From Lentisphaerota bacterium (GTDB taxonomy: Bacteria; Verrucomicrobiota; Lentisphaeria; Victivallales; UBA1829): a DNA stretch of 54,340 nt. This document shows positions 25,453-35,346 of this stretch, in pieces (the stretch's first letter is position 1; every line of letters begins with the position of its first letter). The notes under the pieces are model-generated. The model made no database searches and was not told where the DNA came from. It saw only the letters and a list, made by a program, of their open reading frames with translations. Both the position numbers and the translations under genes were made by a program. The stretch is from the NCBI GenBank assembly GCA_015061565.1, contig SUWI01000007.1, positions 1 through 54,340 on the forward strand. The letters run 5' to 3'.

Positions 25453-28400
25453 ATGAAATTGTTCTATGCCGTTTTATTGGGTTCCGCAACGGTCTTCGGA
25501 GGAGAATTCACACTTTCATTGCCGGGGGATTTGGACCATGCGGTCCATGCGAAATTCTATGAGGGGAAAGTCCGTGCGGCGACCCTTTCCCGCAACGAGC
25601 AATGGCTGGAAAAAGGCCGGTTCAATGCCAAAGACATTACCGTGCAGAAGGCCTCGTTTTCCGGGAACACCATAGATATTTTCCAGAATGCCCGCGGGGC
25701 ACTGATCCGATATGAACTGGATGGGAAACCGGAAAAAGTCCGGGCAGCCAATTTTCGACTCGGTGTCACCCGGATCCGGGTCGCGAACGGACAGCATACG
25801 TTCCGTTTGCTGGATGAAAACCCAAGAGTTGTTTCGGTCTGTCTGAAGGAAGTAGTCCAGCAGACGGCGAAACTGACCAGCCGCAGGATAAAACTGCCGT
25901 CCGGCGCGAAAAATCCGCGAGCTGTTTTTGACGGCGGGACGGTAAAACTGATTCGAGACGGAAAATATGTGGTGCTGAATGCGGAGACAACGGGAACGGC
26001 GTCCGGACTGAAACTGCTCTGGGACGGCGGCGGGCAGGCCGAACCTGTCCCCCGTCCGCAAGGAACGACAGCCGTAAAAGCCTGGCTGGTCGACAATATG
26101 ACCAAAATACTGCCGGCGGGGAAAGTTCCGGAACATCCTGCGGAAACCCTTGAACTGACCGGAGCGCCGGGGGAAGTGATATCGTTTCAAGTGGCCCTCA
26201 GCGGGAACGGGAATGGAGAATACGTTTCGGTTTCCGGAGTCAGCGGCTGCGGAAAAATCAAGGCGGCGGTTCAGGAAAGTGTGCTGGTTCGGGCCACAGC
26301 CAACCGCCAAGGTGTCAAACAGGCGGTGGCATTTCTTCCTGCGGAAATCCCCGACCTGCTGGATACGGACAGTCATGAACAGTTTCTGAAAAAAGGGAAA
26401 ATTTCCGCTTTCTGGCTGGCATTGGATGTGCCGGAAGGGACCGCGAAAGGGAGTTATACCGGAAAATTACGGGTGCAAACCGCAACCGGGATCAAAGACC
26501 TCAATTTGAAGATTCGGATTTGCGGTTTCCGGATGCCGACCGCGGCGGAACTGGCGGCAAACACCGGCGATTCCACTTACCGGCCCGGTATGTATGCCAG
26601 TGTTTTCGGCATCCGGGACGGGTCGCCGGAATATTTTAAAATGTTTGACCAGTCGCTGGGAATCATCAAAAGATCCCGCCAGAATGTCGTGGAATTTTCC
26701 TGGGATTACAGTCTCTTTTCTATGATACCCGGAAAAAAAGGCAAGGATGGCAAATGGGAATTTGATTTCACCAAGTTCGACCGTTATCACGGGCGGCTGC
26801 TGAATGCGTTCCGGGATTATCCGGGTTTTCAAATGGTCATTCCATTTGATATCGCGATCCGTTCCCCGAACTGGAAATTCACCCCGAGTCCCGGCATGTC
26901 CGCAATTTCGTTCTGGCAGGATTATGACAAGGGAATCATAACGCCCGGAGCAGTGGAATACTACCATGCTTTCCTGCCGGCTCTTTTCAATCATCTGGAC
27001 AAATACAATGCCCGGCATAAAATCTATTTCCGGATCGGCGACGAGGCCAGCCGGGATTTGCTGACCCGCTACAGAAGCGGATTGAAATTGATCCGGGAAG
27101 CGGCCCCGGATGCGCATATTCAGGACGCGGTCAATCATTCGGATTCCTTCCGGATTCTGTGCGGACTGATAGACCGTCCGATTCCCAACTGCTATATTCT
27201 CCATGAGCTGGTCAAGGATATCGAACAGCGGACAAAAAAAGGAAAAATCTGCGGCATGTATATGGCCAGTTCCGGCCCGATCGGAGCCTGGATGGATATG
27301 AAACTGGCGGCAATCCGCCTGGAACCGTTCCTGGCTTACCGGTACGGTATCACCTATATCGCCCATTTCGGCTGGAATGAATGTTTCAATATTGATATGC
27401 GCGAATATCCGTCCAAAAACATCGGAGCTTTCACTACGCCGGGCGATTACGGCAAGGTATATCTGATTCCGGAACGGAAAAAAATCCTGCCCTCTCTCCG
27501 GCTGGCCGCCATGCGGGATTCCCGGCAGGATTTCGCAATGCTTTACCTGCTGGAAAAACTCAACCGGGAGGCTATGAAAAAACTCGGGGTCAAGGGTGAT
27601 CCTTCCGTGGAAAGCCGGGAGCTCTGCCGTATGCTCCGGGATGTGCCGGATATATTTCAAGCCGACAGCCGCCAGATCGCCAAGGTGCGTTCCCTGCTTT
27701 ACACCATGATCGAAGAACGGTCGGGGAAAATCCCGGCAGTCATTACTGCGGATATGAAGGAAAATTCTTCCGCCGTCGATATCACGGTTAAGACACTGCC
27801 GGGACAGCCGGTCAGGATCAATGGCAAAGACGCTCCGTCCGGTAAGGCGAAAGTATTCCTTTCCCCCACGAAAAACCGGGTGATCGTCGAAGTCGGGGGA
27901 CAGAAATTCACCCGGTGTTTCCAAGTGGATAACGACAAATCCAAATACTTGGAATCCCTGCTGCATAAACTGCGTCAGTTCTCGCGGAAGATCCCCGCGG
28001 AACTGCTGCAGTTCTCGGAAAAATTCCGGCTGGCGTCGGAACATGATTTCGATGAACTGTCCGCCAAACTGCCGGAAATGGAAAAACAGGCGGAATCGCT
28101 TTATATTGACGAACATCTGCGCTGCTTCCTGAATAAACCCGGATCGCCGGAACTGCAGGGTGTCGTTAAGCAGATCGGCAAGCTGAAGGCTGAAGGGAAA
28201 GCCGCGGCGGCGATCCGGCTGATCGATATGGTGATGCTCGTGGAACCGCCGAAACTCCGGGAGAAAAAACCCCGTGTGCTGATCTACCCCACGGAAAAAA
28301 GCGGAAACTTCTTCTGGAACCTGCGCAATGCCAAAGTTCACGCCGTTTTCCAAGCCGACACCATGCGCCTGGTTTCCCTGAAGCGGAGCGGCAGGGAATT

Positions 28401-29508
28401 CATGGGTAAAGGCATGGTCGAAATGTTCAGTTTCGATTCGCTTTCCGACAACCCGAAAGATTGGAAAACGTCCATCGGGGAAGACAGCGGGGAGAAAGTC
28501 GTCCTTCTGGCACGTCGCCAATTCAATGATGAGAACATCCTGCGGAGAGTGATTCTAACCGCGCAATCCGACCGGATCTATTTTCGAACCCGGATCCAGG
28601 CGGAAAATCTGCCTAATTGGAATTTCAAATGGCGGACCCATGCCTGGTACCGCGGCTCTGCGGTCGGCGGGATAAAAATCTCCGACATCAAACATTACTC
28701 TAAACATTATTCGCCTGACCCGCTGGAAATAGCTGATAACGCGGCGGAGACGGTACTTCGAGTGATCCCGGTCAGCGGGATCCAGAAAATCACCTTCTGG
28801 CATGAGTATGAAAGACACACGCTGGATCTGTTTGCGCAAAACCAATATCAGAATGCCATCGGACAGGTCATTGAAATCGGATATGACCTGCTGCCCGGGA
28901 AAAAAGGGGAAAAATTACACGATGTCTCCGGATTCCCCGGAGAAAAGACCACGTTCATCGATTTGCGCAAGAAGCCAGAATTGCCGTTCCGCATTCATGG
29001 TGAAGTGGAATTCACCTCCAAAGGACTGAAACTGGACGGGAATGGCTGTATTGAATTCAAACCGAATCCGGCTTTTGAATGGCAGCTGCCGTTCCGGGTG
29101 AAGATTGATTTCACCACCAGCCGGGGCGGTGTTCTTTTCAAACGTTCCTGCCGGCAGGGTGAATTGTATATCAGTATGCAGCCGAAGAATTACATCTGGG
29201 CATTGATAGCCCCCTCCCGGATCACTTCGGAAACCAAATATATTTCGCTTAAGACGGAAGCACCGCCGCCGGGACGGCATGAGTTCGAAATGCGCTGCGA
29301 CGGAGAACGGGTGCAGCTGCTGATGGACGGTAAAGTGCGCAAGGAAATCTTCCGGCCCGGTCCTTTCGATTCCATCGGCGGCAGAAACGGTCTGTTTTTA
29401 GGCGCCTACGGGGTCGAAGGGAAAAAACCGAGATTGTTCTTCAAGGGCATCATCCATTCGGTCACCATCACGCAGGGAATACCGGATCCGGTTGTCCGGG
29501 GGAAATAA
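25453..29508 (+). CDS. Secreted GH123/DUF4091-like giant with C-terminal LamG-like domain
   Basis: 1351 residues with a signal peptide (MKLFYAVLLGSATVFGG). After an N-terminal beta region, residues about 210-350 match the GH123 N-terminal sandwich (APGEVISFQVALSGN, SAFWLALDVPEGTAKGSYTGKLRV). A barrel follows with FRIGDEAS, in which Asp530-Glu531 fit the DE pair of GH123 substrate-assisted catalysis. Residues about 850-960 are helical, then a beta region, and about 1160-1340 reads as a LamG/ConA-like domain (GLKLDGNGCIEFKP, GRHEFEMRCDGERVQLLMDGK). Known GH123 enzymes are beta-N-acetylgalactosaminidases; whether this one is remains open. AAGGCG lies seven bases before the ATG. Confidence 0.7.
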   Translation: MKLFYAVLLGSATVFGGEFTLSLPGDLDHAVHAKFYEGKVRAATLSRNEQWLEKGRFNAKDITVQKASFSGNTIDIFQNARGALIRYELDGKPEKVRAANFRLGVTRIRVANGQHTFRLLDENPRVVSVCLKEVVQQTAKLTSRRIKLPSGAKNPRAVFDGGTVKLIRDGKYVVLNAETTGTASGLKLLWDGGGQAEPVPRPQGTTAVKAWLVDNMTKILPAGKVPEHPAETLELTGAPGEVISFQVALSGNGNGEYVSVSGVSGCGKIKAAVQESVLVRATANRQGVKQAVAFLPAEIPDLLDTDSHEQFLKKGKISAFWLALDVPEGTAKGSYTGKLRVQTATGIKDLNLKIRICGFRMPTAAELAANTGDSTYRPGMYASVFGIRDGSPEYFKMFDQSLGIIKRSRQNVVEFSWDYSLFSMIPGKKGKDGKWEFDFTKFDRYHGRLLNAFRDYPGFQMVIPFDIAIRSPNWKFTPSPGMSAISFWQDYDKGIITPGAVEYYHAFLPALFNHLDKYNARHKIYFRIGDEASRDLLTRYRSGLKLIREAAPDAHIQDAVNHSDSFRILCGLIDRPIPNCYILHELVKDIEQRTKKGKICGMYMASSGPIGAWMDMKLAAIRLEPFLAYRYGITYIAHFGWNECFNIDMREYPSKNIGAFTTPGDYGKVYLIPERKKILPSLRLAAMRDSRQDFAMLYLLEKLNREAMKKLGVKGDPSVESRELCRMLRDVPDIFQADSRQIAKVRSLLYTMIEERSGKIPAVITADMKENSSAVDITVKTLPGQPVRINGKDAPSGKAKVFLSPTKNRVIVEVGGQKFTRCFQVDNDKSKYLESLLHKLRQFSRKIPAELLQFSEKFRLASEHDFDELSAKLPEMEKQAESLYIDEHLRCFLNKPGSPELQGVVKQIGKLKAEGKAAAAIRLIDMVMLVEPPKLREKKPRVLIYPTEKSGNFFWNLRNAKVHAVFQADTMRLVSLKRSGREFMGKGMVEMFSFDSLSDNPKDWKTSIGEDSGEKVVLLARRQFNDENILRRVILTAQSDRIYFRTRIQAENLPNWNFKWRTHAWYRGSAVGGIKISDIKHYSKHYSPDPLEIADNAAETVLRVIPVSGIQKITFWHEYERHTLDLFAQNQYQNAIGQVIEIGYDLLPGKKGEKLHDVSGFPGEKTTFIDLRKKPELPFRIHGEVEFTSKGLKLDGNGCIEFKPNPAFEWQLPFRVKIDFTTSRGGVLFKRSCRQGELYISMQPKNYIWALIAPSRITSETKYISLKTEAPPPGRHEFEMRCDGERVQLLMDGKVRKEIFRPGPFDSIGGRNGLFLGAYGVEGKKPRLFFKGIIHSVTITQGIPDPVVRGK

Positions 29509-29526
29509 TCAATCTGCAACTTCAAT

Positions 29527-29557
29527 TTGACAATAAACAACATCCCGATTGATCGGG
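29527..29557 (+). promoter_or_regulatory. Candidate -35 and small dyad upstream of GH51 gene
   Basis: TTGACA at 29527-29532 is followed by an inverted repeat CCCGAT (29544-29549) / ATCGGG (29552-29557). No good -10 lies at the right distance from this -35; a TATAAA at 29601-29606 may serve another start. Offered as a possible operator region only. Confidence 0.3.
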
Positions 29558-29644
29558 AGGGAAGCAGACAATGCACCAAACATGCTGACGGAATTCGAGG
29601 TATAAAGTGGACAGGTCCGTTGCGGCACATGGAGGAGTATTACT

Positions 29645-31102
29645 ATGCAGACAATCATCTGGATTTTGAATTCCGAACGGCAAATCGGTGAGGTTTCCCG
29701 TGATGTCTATGGCGGATTCGTCGAACATCTGGGACGCAATGTCTACGGCGGAGTCTACGATCCGGCTTCGGCGACCGCCGATGAAGACGGCTTCCGCCGT
29801 GACGTTCTGGATCTGATCCGCCGGCTCGATATGCCGATCACCCGATATCCGGGCGGATGTTACGTGGACACCTGCTGCTGGGAGGACGGTGTCGGACCGG
29901 TGCGCAAGGCAAAACTGGACCCGGCATGGCATCAGCTCGAACCGAACACCTTCGGGCTGGATGAATTCATGCGCTGGGCGGACAAGGCCAATACCCGGCC
30001 GCTCATCACCATCAACATCGGTAACCGCAGTGTCATCGACACCCAGAACCTTTACGAGTACTGCAACTTCCCCCGCGGCACTTACTGGAGCGATATGCGC
30101 CGCGCCAACGGGCATGAAGAACCATACCACATCCGGGAATGGTGCCTGGGCAACGAACTTTACGGCAGTTGGGAGGTCGGCCAGATGAGCGCCGCAGATT
30201 ACGGACGTCTTGCCCGGGAACACGCAAAACTGCTGAAGAAACTGGATCCCGAATGCCGATTGATCGTCTGCGGCACGCCAGACGATCAGGAGTGGAACCG
30301 CACCGTGCTGGATTTCTGCGGCGAGTACATCGACAAACTGTCGCTTCATGACGTGTTTTTCCACGCACCGGAACAGGACGAACGAGGCTATCTCAACAGT
30401 GTGGATCGCTTCGAAAAGAAACTGACCGAATCGATCGGGAGCTGCCACGCGTTCGAGGCGGTGCACGGACGGCGCATCGCCGTCAGCGTCGACGAGTGGA
30501 TCATCTGGGACTTCGACCGGCGGATGCGGCCGGAGGAGGAGTGGACCAGCGGGATGCATCTGCTGGAACAGGACTACACGATCCTTGAGGCTTTGATCGC
30601 GGGTTCGCTGTTCTCCTGCTTCCACCGCCATGCGGACACCGTCGATCTGGCCTGCCTCGCGCAGAGCGTCAATGTGATCGCACCGATCCGCACCGAACCG
30701 GACGGGACTTCATGGCGGCAGAGCATCTATTTCCCGTTCGAACTCACCTCACGTTACGGCCGGGGGCTCTCGCTGGAGCCGGAGGAAACGGGCAATGAAG
30801 ACGGCTCGCTGTACGGCAGCGCTGTGCTAAACCGCGAGGCGGGCGAACTGACGCTCTTTCTGACCAACCGGGGAAGCGAACCGCTGGATTTCCAGATGGA
30901 ATTCGGCGGCAGCCGTCGACTGCTGGAAAGCCTGACCATGAATCATGCGGATCACTCGGCCGTCAATTCTCCCCGAGGTGAAATTCTCCAGCCGGAACCT
31001 CTGGCGGCGGCACTCGACGACGCTGGAAACTTACGAACGCAGCTGCCCGGCATATCGTGGAATATGCTTCGGATCAAAACGGATGTTCCGGAGGCACGTT
31101 AA
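29645..31102 (+). CDS. GH51 alpha-L-arabinofuranosidase
   Basis: 485 residues without signal peptide. Removes terminal alpha-L-arabinofuranosyl groups, probably from imported oligosaccharides. The N-terminal barrel shows RYPGGCYVD (68-75), WCLGNELYG with acid/base Glu171, LSLHDVFF, and SVDEWIIWDF with nucleophile Glu284; a C-terminal beta-sandwich follows. These are GH51 signatures. The family-typical LSLH-x-YY carries VFF here, a minor departure. GGAGGAG stands seven bases before the ATG. It is followed by a sugar-isomerase-like gene and a GH78 gene, consistent with arabinose/rhamnose-containing side chains such as those of pectin. Confidence 0.92.
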   Translation: MQTIIWILNSERQIGEVSRDVYGGFVEHLGRNVYGGVYDPASATADEDGFRRDVLDLIRRLDMPITRYPGGCYVDTCCWEDGVGPVRKAKLDPAWHQLEPNTFGLDEFMRWADKANTRPLITINIGNRSVIDTQNLYEYCNFPRGTYWSDMRRANGHEEPYHIREWCLGNELYGSWEVGQMSAADYGRLAREHAKLLKKLDPECRLIVCGTPDDQEWNRTVLDFCGEYIDKLSLHDVFFHAPEQDERGYLNSVDRFEKKLTESIGSCHAFEAVHGRRIAVSVDEWIIWDFDRRMRPEEEWTSGMHLLEQDYTILEALIAGSLFSCFHRHADTVDLACLAQSVNVIAPIRTEPDGTSWRQSIYFPFELTSRYGRGLSLEPEETGNEDGSLYGSAVLNREAGELTLFLTNRGSEPLDFQMEFGGSRRLLESLTMNHADHSAVNSPRGEILQPEPLAAALDDAGNLRTQLPGISWNMLRIKTDVPEAR

Positions 31103-31155
31103 GTCCAGGCACTTTTCAATCCGGAGAAATTCGATATTTTATCAGGAGGTGTCCA

Positions 31156-32568
31156 ATGAAAGAAATCAGGAAAAAACCGGTCTTTGCATTATTTGTTTCG
31201 AACCGGACGACATTTCCGCAGGAGATCGTGAACACGGCGATGGATGAAGTTTCCACAGCCATGAAACGGAACGGGATCAACTGCCTCAAGTCATTCCCAG
31301 TGGCAGACGAAACCGAAGGCTGCCGTTATGCGGAATTTCTGGAGAAAAACCGCGGGAAATACGACGGGATCGTCGCAGTGTTCCCGAATTTCGGAGATGA
31401 AGGAAGCACTTTCACGGCTCTGCGCGATGCCGGGGTCCCGATCCTGTTTCAGGCCTATCCCGATCAACTGGATCAGATGGATATCAGCCGGAGACGGGAT
31501 GCTTTCTGCGGCAAGATCAGTGCGGTCAATCTGTTCCGGCAGACGGGCATTCCGTGCACGGTTTTTCCGCCGCACACGGTGCATCCGGATTCCCCGGCAT
31601 TCGACCGCAATCTGAAGGATTTTGCCGCCGTCTGCCGAATCGTCAAAGGCATGAAACGGGTGCGCTGCGGTTCCATCGGGGCCCGCTGCACGCCGTTCAA
31701 AACGGTCCGGTTCGATGAAACTGCGCTGGAACAATACGGAATCAGCAATGAAGCCTTCGATCTGACCGAAGTTTTCCAGCGGTTCCGGGAACTGAAACCC
31801 GAATCGAAAGAGGTCCGGGAACTGTGTGAGGAATACCACAATTATGCAGTCTGGCCGAAGGGTTCGGAAGAAGCGCTGAAGCGGACCGCCTGTCTGACCA
31901 GAGTGGTACTGGATATGATCGAAAGTTACCATCTGGACCTGATCACGCTCCGCTGCTGGACCGAACTGGAAAAGGAATTCCGGATTTCCCCCTGTGCGGT
32001 GCTTTCGTTCCTGAACAACCGCGGCATCGCGGCGAATTGCGAGGTCGATACCGTCAACGCGCTGGCCATGCGGATGCTTTCGCTGGCGGCCGATGCCCCC
32101 GCGGCATGTCTGGACTGGAACAACAATTACGGCGACAATGAAAACACCTGTGTGCTGTTCCATTGCGGACCGACTGCGGCGTGTCTGATGCAGAAAAAAG
32201 GCAAAATCGTCGACCATCCCATGTTTGCCCGGGTTCTGGGGGCTGGGAACGGATTCGGCTGCAATGAAGGACGCATGAAACCGGGCGTTTTCACCTGTGC
32301 CGGCGGCTATACGCGGCAGGGAAAACTGACCTTCTTCCTGGATCGGGGACGTTTCCTGAAAGAACAGCCTCCCCCGGAATTTTTCGGCTGCGGCGGAATT
32401 GCCGAATTCGAGCATTTGCAGGACAAAATGGTGAGTCTGCTGCGGCACGGTTTTCCGCATCATGTGAGCCTGAGTTATGGCGACCATTCCGCCGTGATCC
32501 GGGAAGCGGTGGAAAGTTATCTGAAATACGATCTGGTCCGGCTGGGAAGGGAAGCGGACGGGCTTTGA
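31156..32568 (+). CDS. L-fucose/L-arabinose isomerase-family protein
   Basis: 470 residues from ATG at 31156, with GGAGGT (31145-31150) five bases upstream. The N-terminal domain (KPVFALFVSNRTTFPQEIVNTAMDEV, YDGIVAVFPNFGDE) and C-terminal part (LITLRCWTELEKEF, NCEVDTVNALAMRML, DWNNNYGDNENTCVLFHCGPT) match the fucose/arabinose isomerase superfamily, including members of unassigned function. Glu in CWTELE and CEVD and the His in LFHCG are candidate metal/substrate ligands. It directly follows GH51 (53-base gap), so conversion of released arabinose or another pentose/deoxyhexose is a reasonable inference. Confidence 0.8.
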   Translation: MKEIRKKPVFALFVSNRTTFPQEIVNTAMDEVSTAMKRNGINCLKSFPVADETEGCRYAEFLEKNRGKYDGIVAVFPNFGDEGSTFTALRDAGVPILFQAYPDQLDQMDISRRRDAFCGKISAVNLFRQTGIPCTVFPPHTVHPDSPAFDRNLKDFAAVCRIVKGMKRVRCGSIGARCTPFKTVRFDETALEQYGISNEAFDLTEVFQRFRELKPESKEVRELCEEYHNYAVWPKGSEEALKRTACLTRVVLDMIESYHLDLITLRCWTELEKEFRISPCAVLSFLNNRGIAANCEVDTVNALAMRMLSLAADAPAACLDWNNNYGDNENTCVLFHCGPTAACLMQKKGKIVDHPMFARVLGAGNGFGCNEGRMKPGVFTCAGGYTRQGKLTFFLDRGRFLKEQPPPEFFGCGGIAEFEHLQDKMVSLLRHGFPHHVSLSYGDHSAVIREAVESYLKYDLVRLGREADGL

Positions 32569-32608
32569 AATAGTATTGGGGTCAATGCCCTTTTTCCCGG
32601 TGATCAGA

Positions 32609-32630
32609 CCCGGAATCCGCCGGGGTTTTT
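32609..32630 (+). terminator. Probable terminator after the isomerase-like gene
   Basis: Stem CCCGG (32609-32613) / CCGGG (32620-32624) with a six-base loop, then G and five T. Short but GC-rich. The rest of the gene-free stretch 32569-32916 holds the regulatory site described next; no further gene was seen. Confidence 0.5.
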
Positions 32631-32826
32631 CCGCAGTAACGGCGGAATATTTCGGGGAAATAGCGGATGGGCACTGGAGCAGATGTGAATCCGGACGGAG
32701 CGCGATCTCTGCGGTTTTCTTCGGCGGCGGGGATCATAGGCGGCTTTGCCGAAGCTTTTGAGAAATCGGTCCGCCGGGCTCTGGATTATTTGCAAGTATA
32801 ATGGATATCTGAAAAATCCGCGTTTT

Positions 32827-32880
32827 TTGCATCATTTTCGATGATCTGCAAGAGAAATTTCCGTTACTGTGCACTATATT
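32827..32880 (+). promoter_or_regulatory. Dyad next to a weak -35 upstream of GH78 gene
   Basis: An inverted repeat with outer arms TTGCA (32827-32831) and TGCAA (32847-32851) and inner ATCAT / ATGAT. A good -10, TATATT (32875-32880), has no -35: at 17-bp spacing the sequence is GAGAAA (32852-32857), directly adjoining the dyad. This is the layout of an activator-dependent promoter. Confidence 0.45.
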
Positions 32881-32916
32881 ACCATCCGTAATGCAAATCC
32901 GAATGGAAGGTGTTGT

Positions 32917-34515
32917 ATGATCAAGAAAAAGGATATTGTCTTTTCTCCGGTCCGGCGGGCCGGAGTTCCCGGAAACTGGTTTTTCGATTTCGGGAAACAC
33001 TGGTTTGCCGTGCTGGAGATCGAAGTGGAAACTTCGCAGGAACAGGAGATCACGCTCGCCGTCGGAGAAGTCTTGACTCCGGACGGTCAAATCAATCGTG
33101 AACCCGGCGGCAGTCGGATCTATCAGGAACAGAAAGTTTGGCTGAAACCGGGACACAATCACGTTGCCATGGAAATGTTCCATCCCGGCTACAACGGCGG
33201 CACGCTCCCGATCGCGCCCAACGCGGTGCCGTTCCGTTATGCCGAAGTGCGCGGTTTTTCCGGCCCGGTCAAAGCGTTCCAGCATGCTTACTATTGCAAT
33301 TTCGACGATTCCGCCTCGGATTTCGAATGCAGTTCGGACAACCTCAATCGGATCTGGGATTTCTGCAAACATTCGATGAAAGCGACCACGCCGTTCGGAA
33401 AATTCATCGACGGCAACCGGGAGCGTCAGGCTTACGAAGGCGACACCTACATCAACCAGCTCGGTTATTTCGTCTGCATGTCTGATCCCGTGATCGCCCG
33501 CGACACGATCGACCGCCTGTTCGAGTTCCCGACCTGGCCGACGGAATGGTGGCTCGCCATGATCCCGATCATCCATGATTATGTCCTCTATACCGGCGAT
33601 CTGGAAAATGCCCGCCGCTGGTTCGAGCCCATGAAAAAGAAGACTCTGCTCGACGGCGTCTGCGAAAACGGACTGCTGAATGTCGGCATTCTCCCGGCAG
33701 ATTTCAAATGTCCGGGCTTCGGTCCGGCGATGAAACTGCGCGATATCGTTGACTGGCCGGAACCCGAACGCGACGGTTATGAATTCGGCACGTATAATCT
33801 GGTGCCGAACTGCTGGCAGTATATGGCGCTGACCCGGACGGCGGAACTGGCGGTCCTGCTCGGCAAAGCATCCGAGGCGGCGCAATTCCGTCAGGCCGCG
33901 GACCGTTCCCGCCGTGCCATCCGTGAAACCATGCTCAAAAACGGCTTGTTTGTCGATAATCCGGACTCGAAGCACACCGCGCTGCACAGCTGTATTTTCC
34001 CAGCCCTGTGGGGTGTGGCGGAAGAGTCCGAAAAACCGGCGATCCTGAAACTGATGCAGTCCAAAGGCATGGCGTGCAGCGTCTTCGGCGCGCAGTTCCT
34101 GCTGGAATGCTGCTACGAAAACCGCATGGCCGATTACGGGCTTGAACTCATGACTGCGAAAGGGATCCGGTCCTGGAACAATATGCTGGAAAAAGGCGCC
34201 ACGATCACCATGGAAGCCTGGGACGACTGTTTCAAGCCGAATCAGGACTGGAACCATCCATGGGGCGCGGCTCCGGGCAATATCATCGTGCGGTATCTCT
34301 GCGGCATTCGTCCGCTGGAACCTGCGTTCCGGAAATTCCTGGTCGATCCGCAGCCGGGCAGCTTGAAGCATTTCAAGGTCAAGACGCCGACTTCGCGCGG
34401 TGCCATTCTGTTAGCGATGCCGGAACCCGGCCGTTATCAGCTGACCGTGCCCGAAGGAACGGCTGCGGTTTTCCAAGGCAGGGAATACCCCGCCGGCAAA
34501 CACGAGCTGAAGTAA
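32917..34515 (+). CDS. GH78-type alpha-L-rhamnosidase
   Basis: 532 residues from ATG at 32917, with GGAAGG upstream. Begins within a beta domain (EIEVETSQEQEITLAVGEVL, QKVWLKPGHNHVAMEM) and lacks the extra N-terminal sandwiches of long GH78 enzymes, so it is short for the family. The (alpha/alpha)6 barrel has DGNRERQAYEGD (165-176), which fits the GH78 acidic motif with Asp165, Glu169 and Asp176. The C-terminus is beta. No signal peptide, so intracellular cleavage of terminal rhamnose is likely. Separated from the upstream genes by a terminator and its own activator-type promoter. Confidence 0.85.
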   Translation: MIKKKDIVFSPVRRAGVPGNWFFDFGKHWFAVLEIEVETSQEQEITLAVGEVLTPDGQINREPGGSRIYQEQKVWLKPGHNHVAMEMFHPGYNGGTLPIAPNAVPFRYAEVRGFSGPVKAFQHAYYCNFDDSASDFECSSDNLNRIWDFCKHSMKATTPFGKFIDGNRERQAYEGDTYINQLGYFVCMSDPVIARDTIDRLFEFPTWPTEWWLAMIPIIHDYVLYTGDLENARRWFEPMKKKTLLDGVCENGLLNVGILPADFKCPGFGPAMKLRDIVDWPEPERDGYEFGTYNLVPNCWQYMALTRTAELAVLLGKASEAAQFRQAADRSRRAIRETMLKNGLFVDNPDSKHTALHSCIFPALWGVAEESEKPAILKLMQSKGMACSVFGAQFLLECCYENRMADYGLELMTAKGIRSWNNMLEKGATITMEAWDDCFKPNQDWNHPWGAAPGNIIVRYLCGIRPLEPAFRKFLVDPQPGSLKHFKVKTPTSRGAILLAMPEPGRYQLTVPEGTAAVFQGREYPAGKHELK

Positions 34516-34554
34516 GCCGAACTCCCGGAGACTTCCCTGTTCAGGTTTTCAGGA

Positions 34555-35334
34555 TCAGTTGCTGCCGGCAGTGCAGGAGGCCCAATAACGATTCAGTCGG
34601 CTCGCCGTTCCGGAAGAAGAACCCAGGAAGCAAATATTGTATCTTGCCTGCCTGACCGGACTGGCGTGACCGTCCGTCCAGCAGATGTTGCTGCTTTCCA
34701 GATGCCTGTCATGCGGCGAAGAGTTAGATGAACTGCCAGCTGCACCCCACAAATTGCTGACGGTGTCTGCAGTCAGATTGACAACAAAGGGGGAGCCCGT
34801 ATTTTTGACGCAATCTCCGAAAATGACCTTTTCACTGGCATTTTTGACCATGGGCAGCTTGACACCATATGCATCTTGTGCCGATGTTTCTCCATTAAGT
34901 GCCCTCACGGTAGTGAATCCAGAATAGTTATAGCCGTAAACATTTCTATACAGCAGTGCATTTTTGACATCATTCTCCGTGTCGGGACAGGTCAGGATAT
35001 TGCTGCCTTGGAATTTGATAATATCCGCGGCAAGACACCAATACAGCTTTCTGGATTTGGAGTAGAGAGTATAAAATTGATTATATACGGCCCGCGAGTT
35101 GGAAAAAAATTCATTGTAGTCGTTCAGATACATTGCATTGAGCTGACCATGCTGCTTCAGGTTGCTCAAACAGTCGATCGTGCGGGACTTGGCACGGGCT
35201 TTGTTCAGCGCCGGCAGCAGCATTCCCGCCAGAATCGCAATGATGGCGATCACCACGAGAAGCTCTATGAGAGTGAAATTCCGCTTGCGTTCCGTTGTCG
35301 ATGGATGATGGATGAAAGATGATCCGTTGTTCAT
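34555..35334 (-). CDS. Pseudopilin (GspG-like) of module C
   Basis: 259 residues. Leader [19 protein letters not shown] precedes [31 protein letters not shown] (helix about 20-43). The end [15 protein letters not shown] carries the H-x9-DG motif. GGAGG stands about six bases before the ATG. It lies 12 bases after the GH71/GH99-like giant on the same strand, so both share a transcript. The leader codons for SSFIHHPS come from a GATGGATGATGGATGA-like low-complexity stretch (35295-35325), recalling the leader of the module A pseudopilin. Confidence 0.92.
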   Translation of the reverse strand: MNNGSSFIHHPSTTERKRNFTLIELLVVIAIIAILAGMLLPALNKARAKSRTIDCLSNLKQHGQLNAMYLNDYNEFFSNSRAVYNQFYTLYSKSRKLYWCLAADIIKFQGSNILTCPDTENDVKNALLYRNVYGYNYSGFTTVRALNGETSAQDAYGVKLPMVKNASEKVIFGDCVKNTGSPFVVNLTADTVSNLWGAAGSSSNSSPHDRHLESSNICWTDGHASPVRQARYNICFLGSSSGTASRLNRYWASCTAGSN

Positions 35335-35346
35335 TTTCTGCCTCCC

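Noticed and set aside
32576-32761. 61-codon ORF after the isomerase-like gene
   Set aside because: It runs through the terminator hairpin and shows no coding character.
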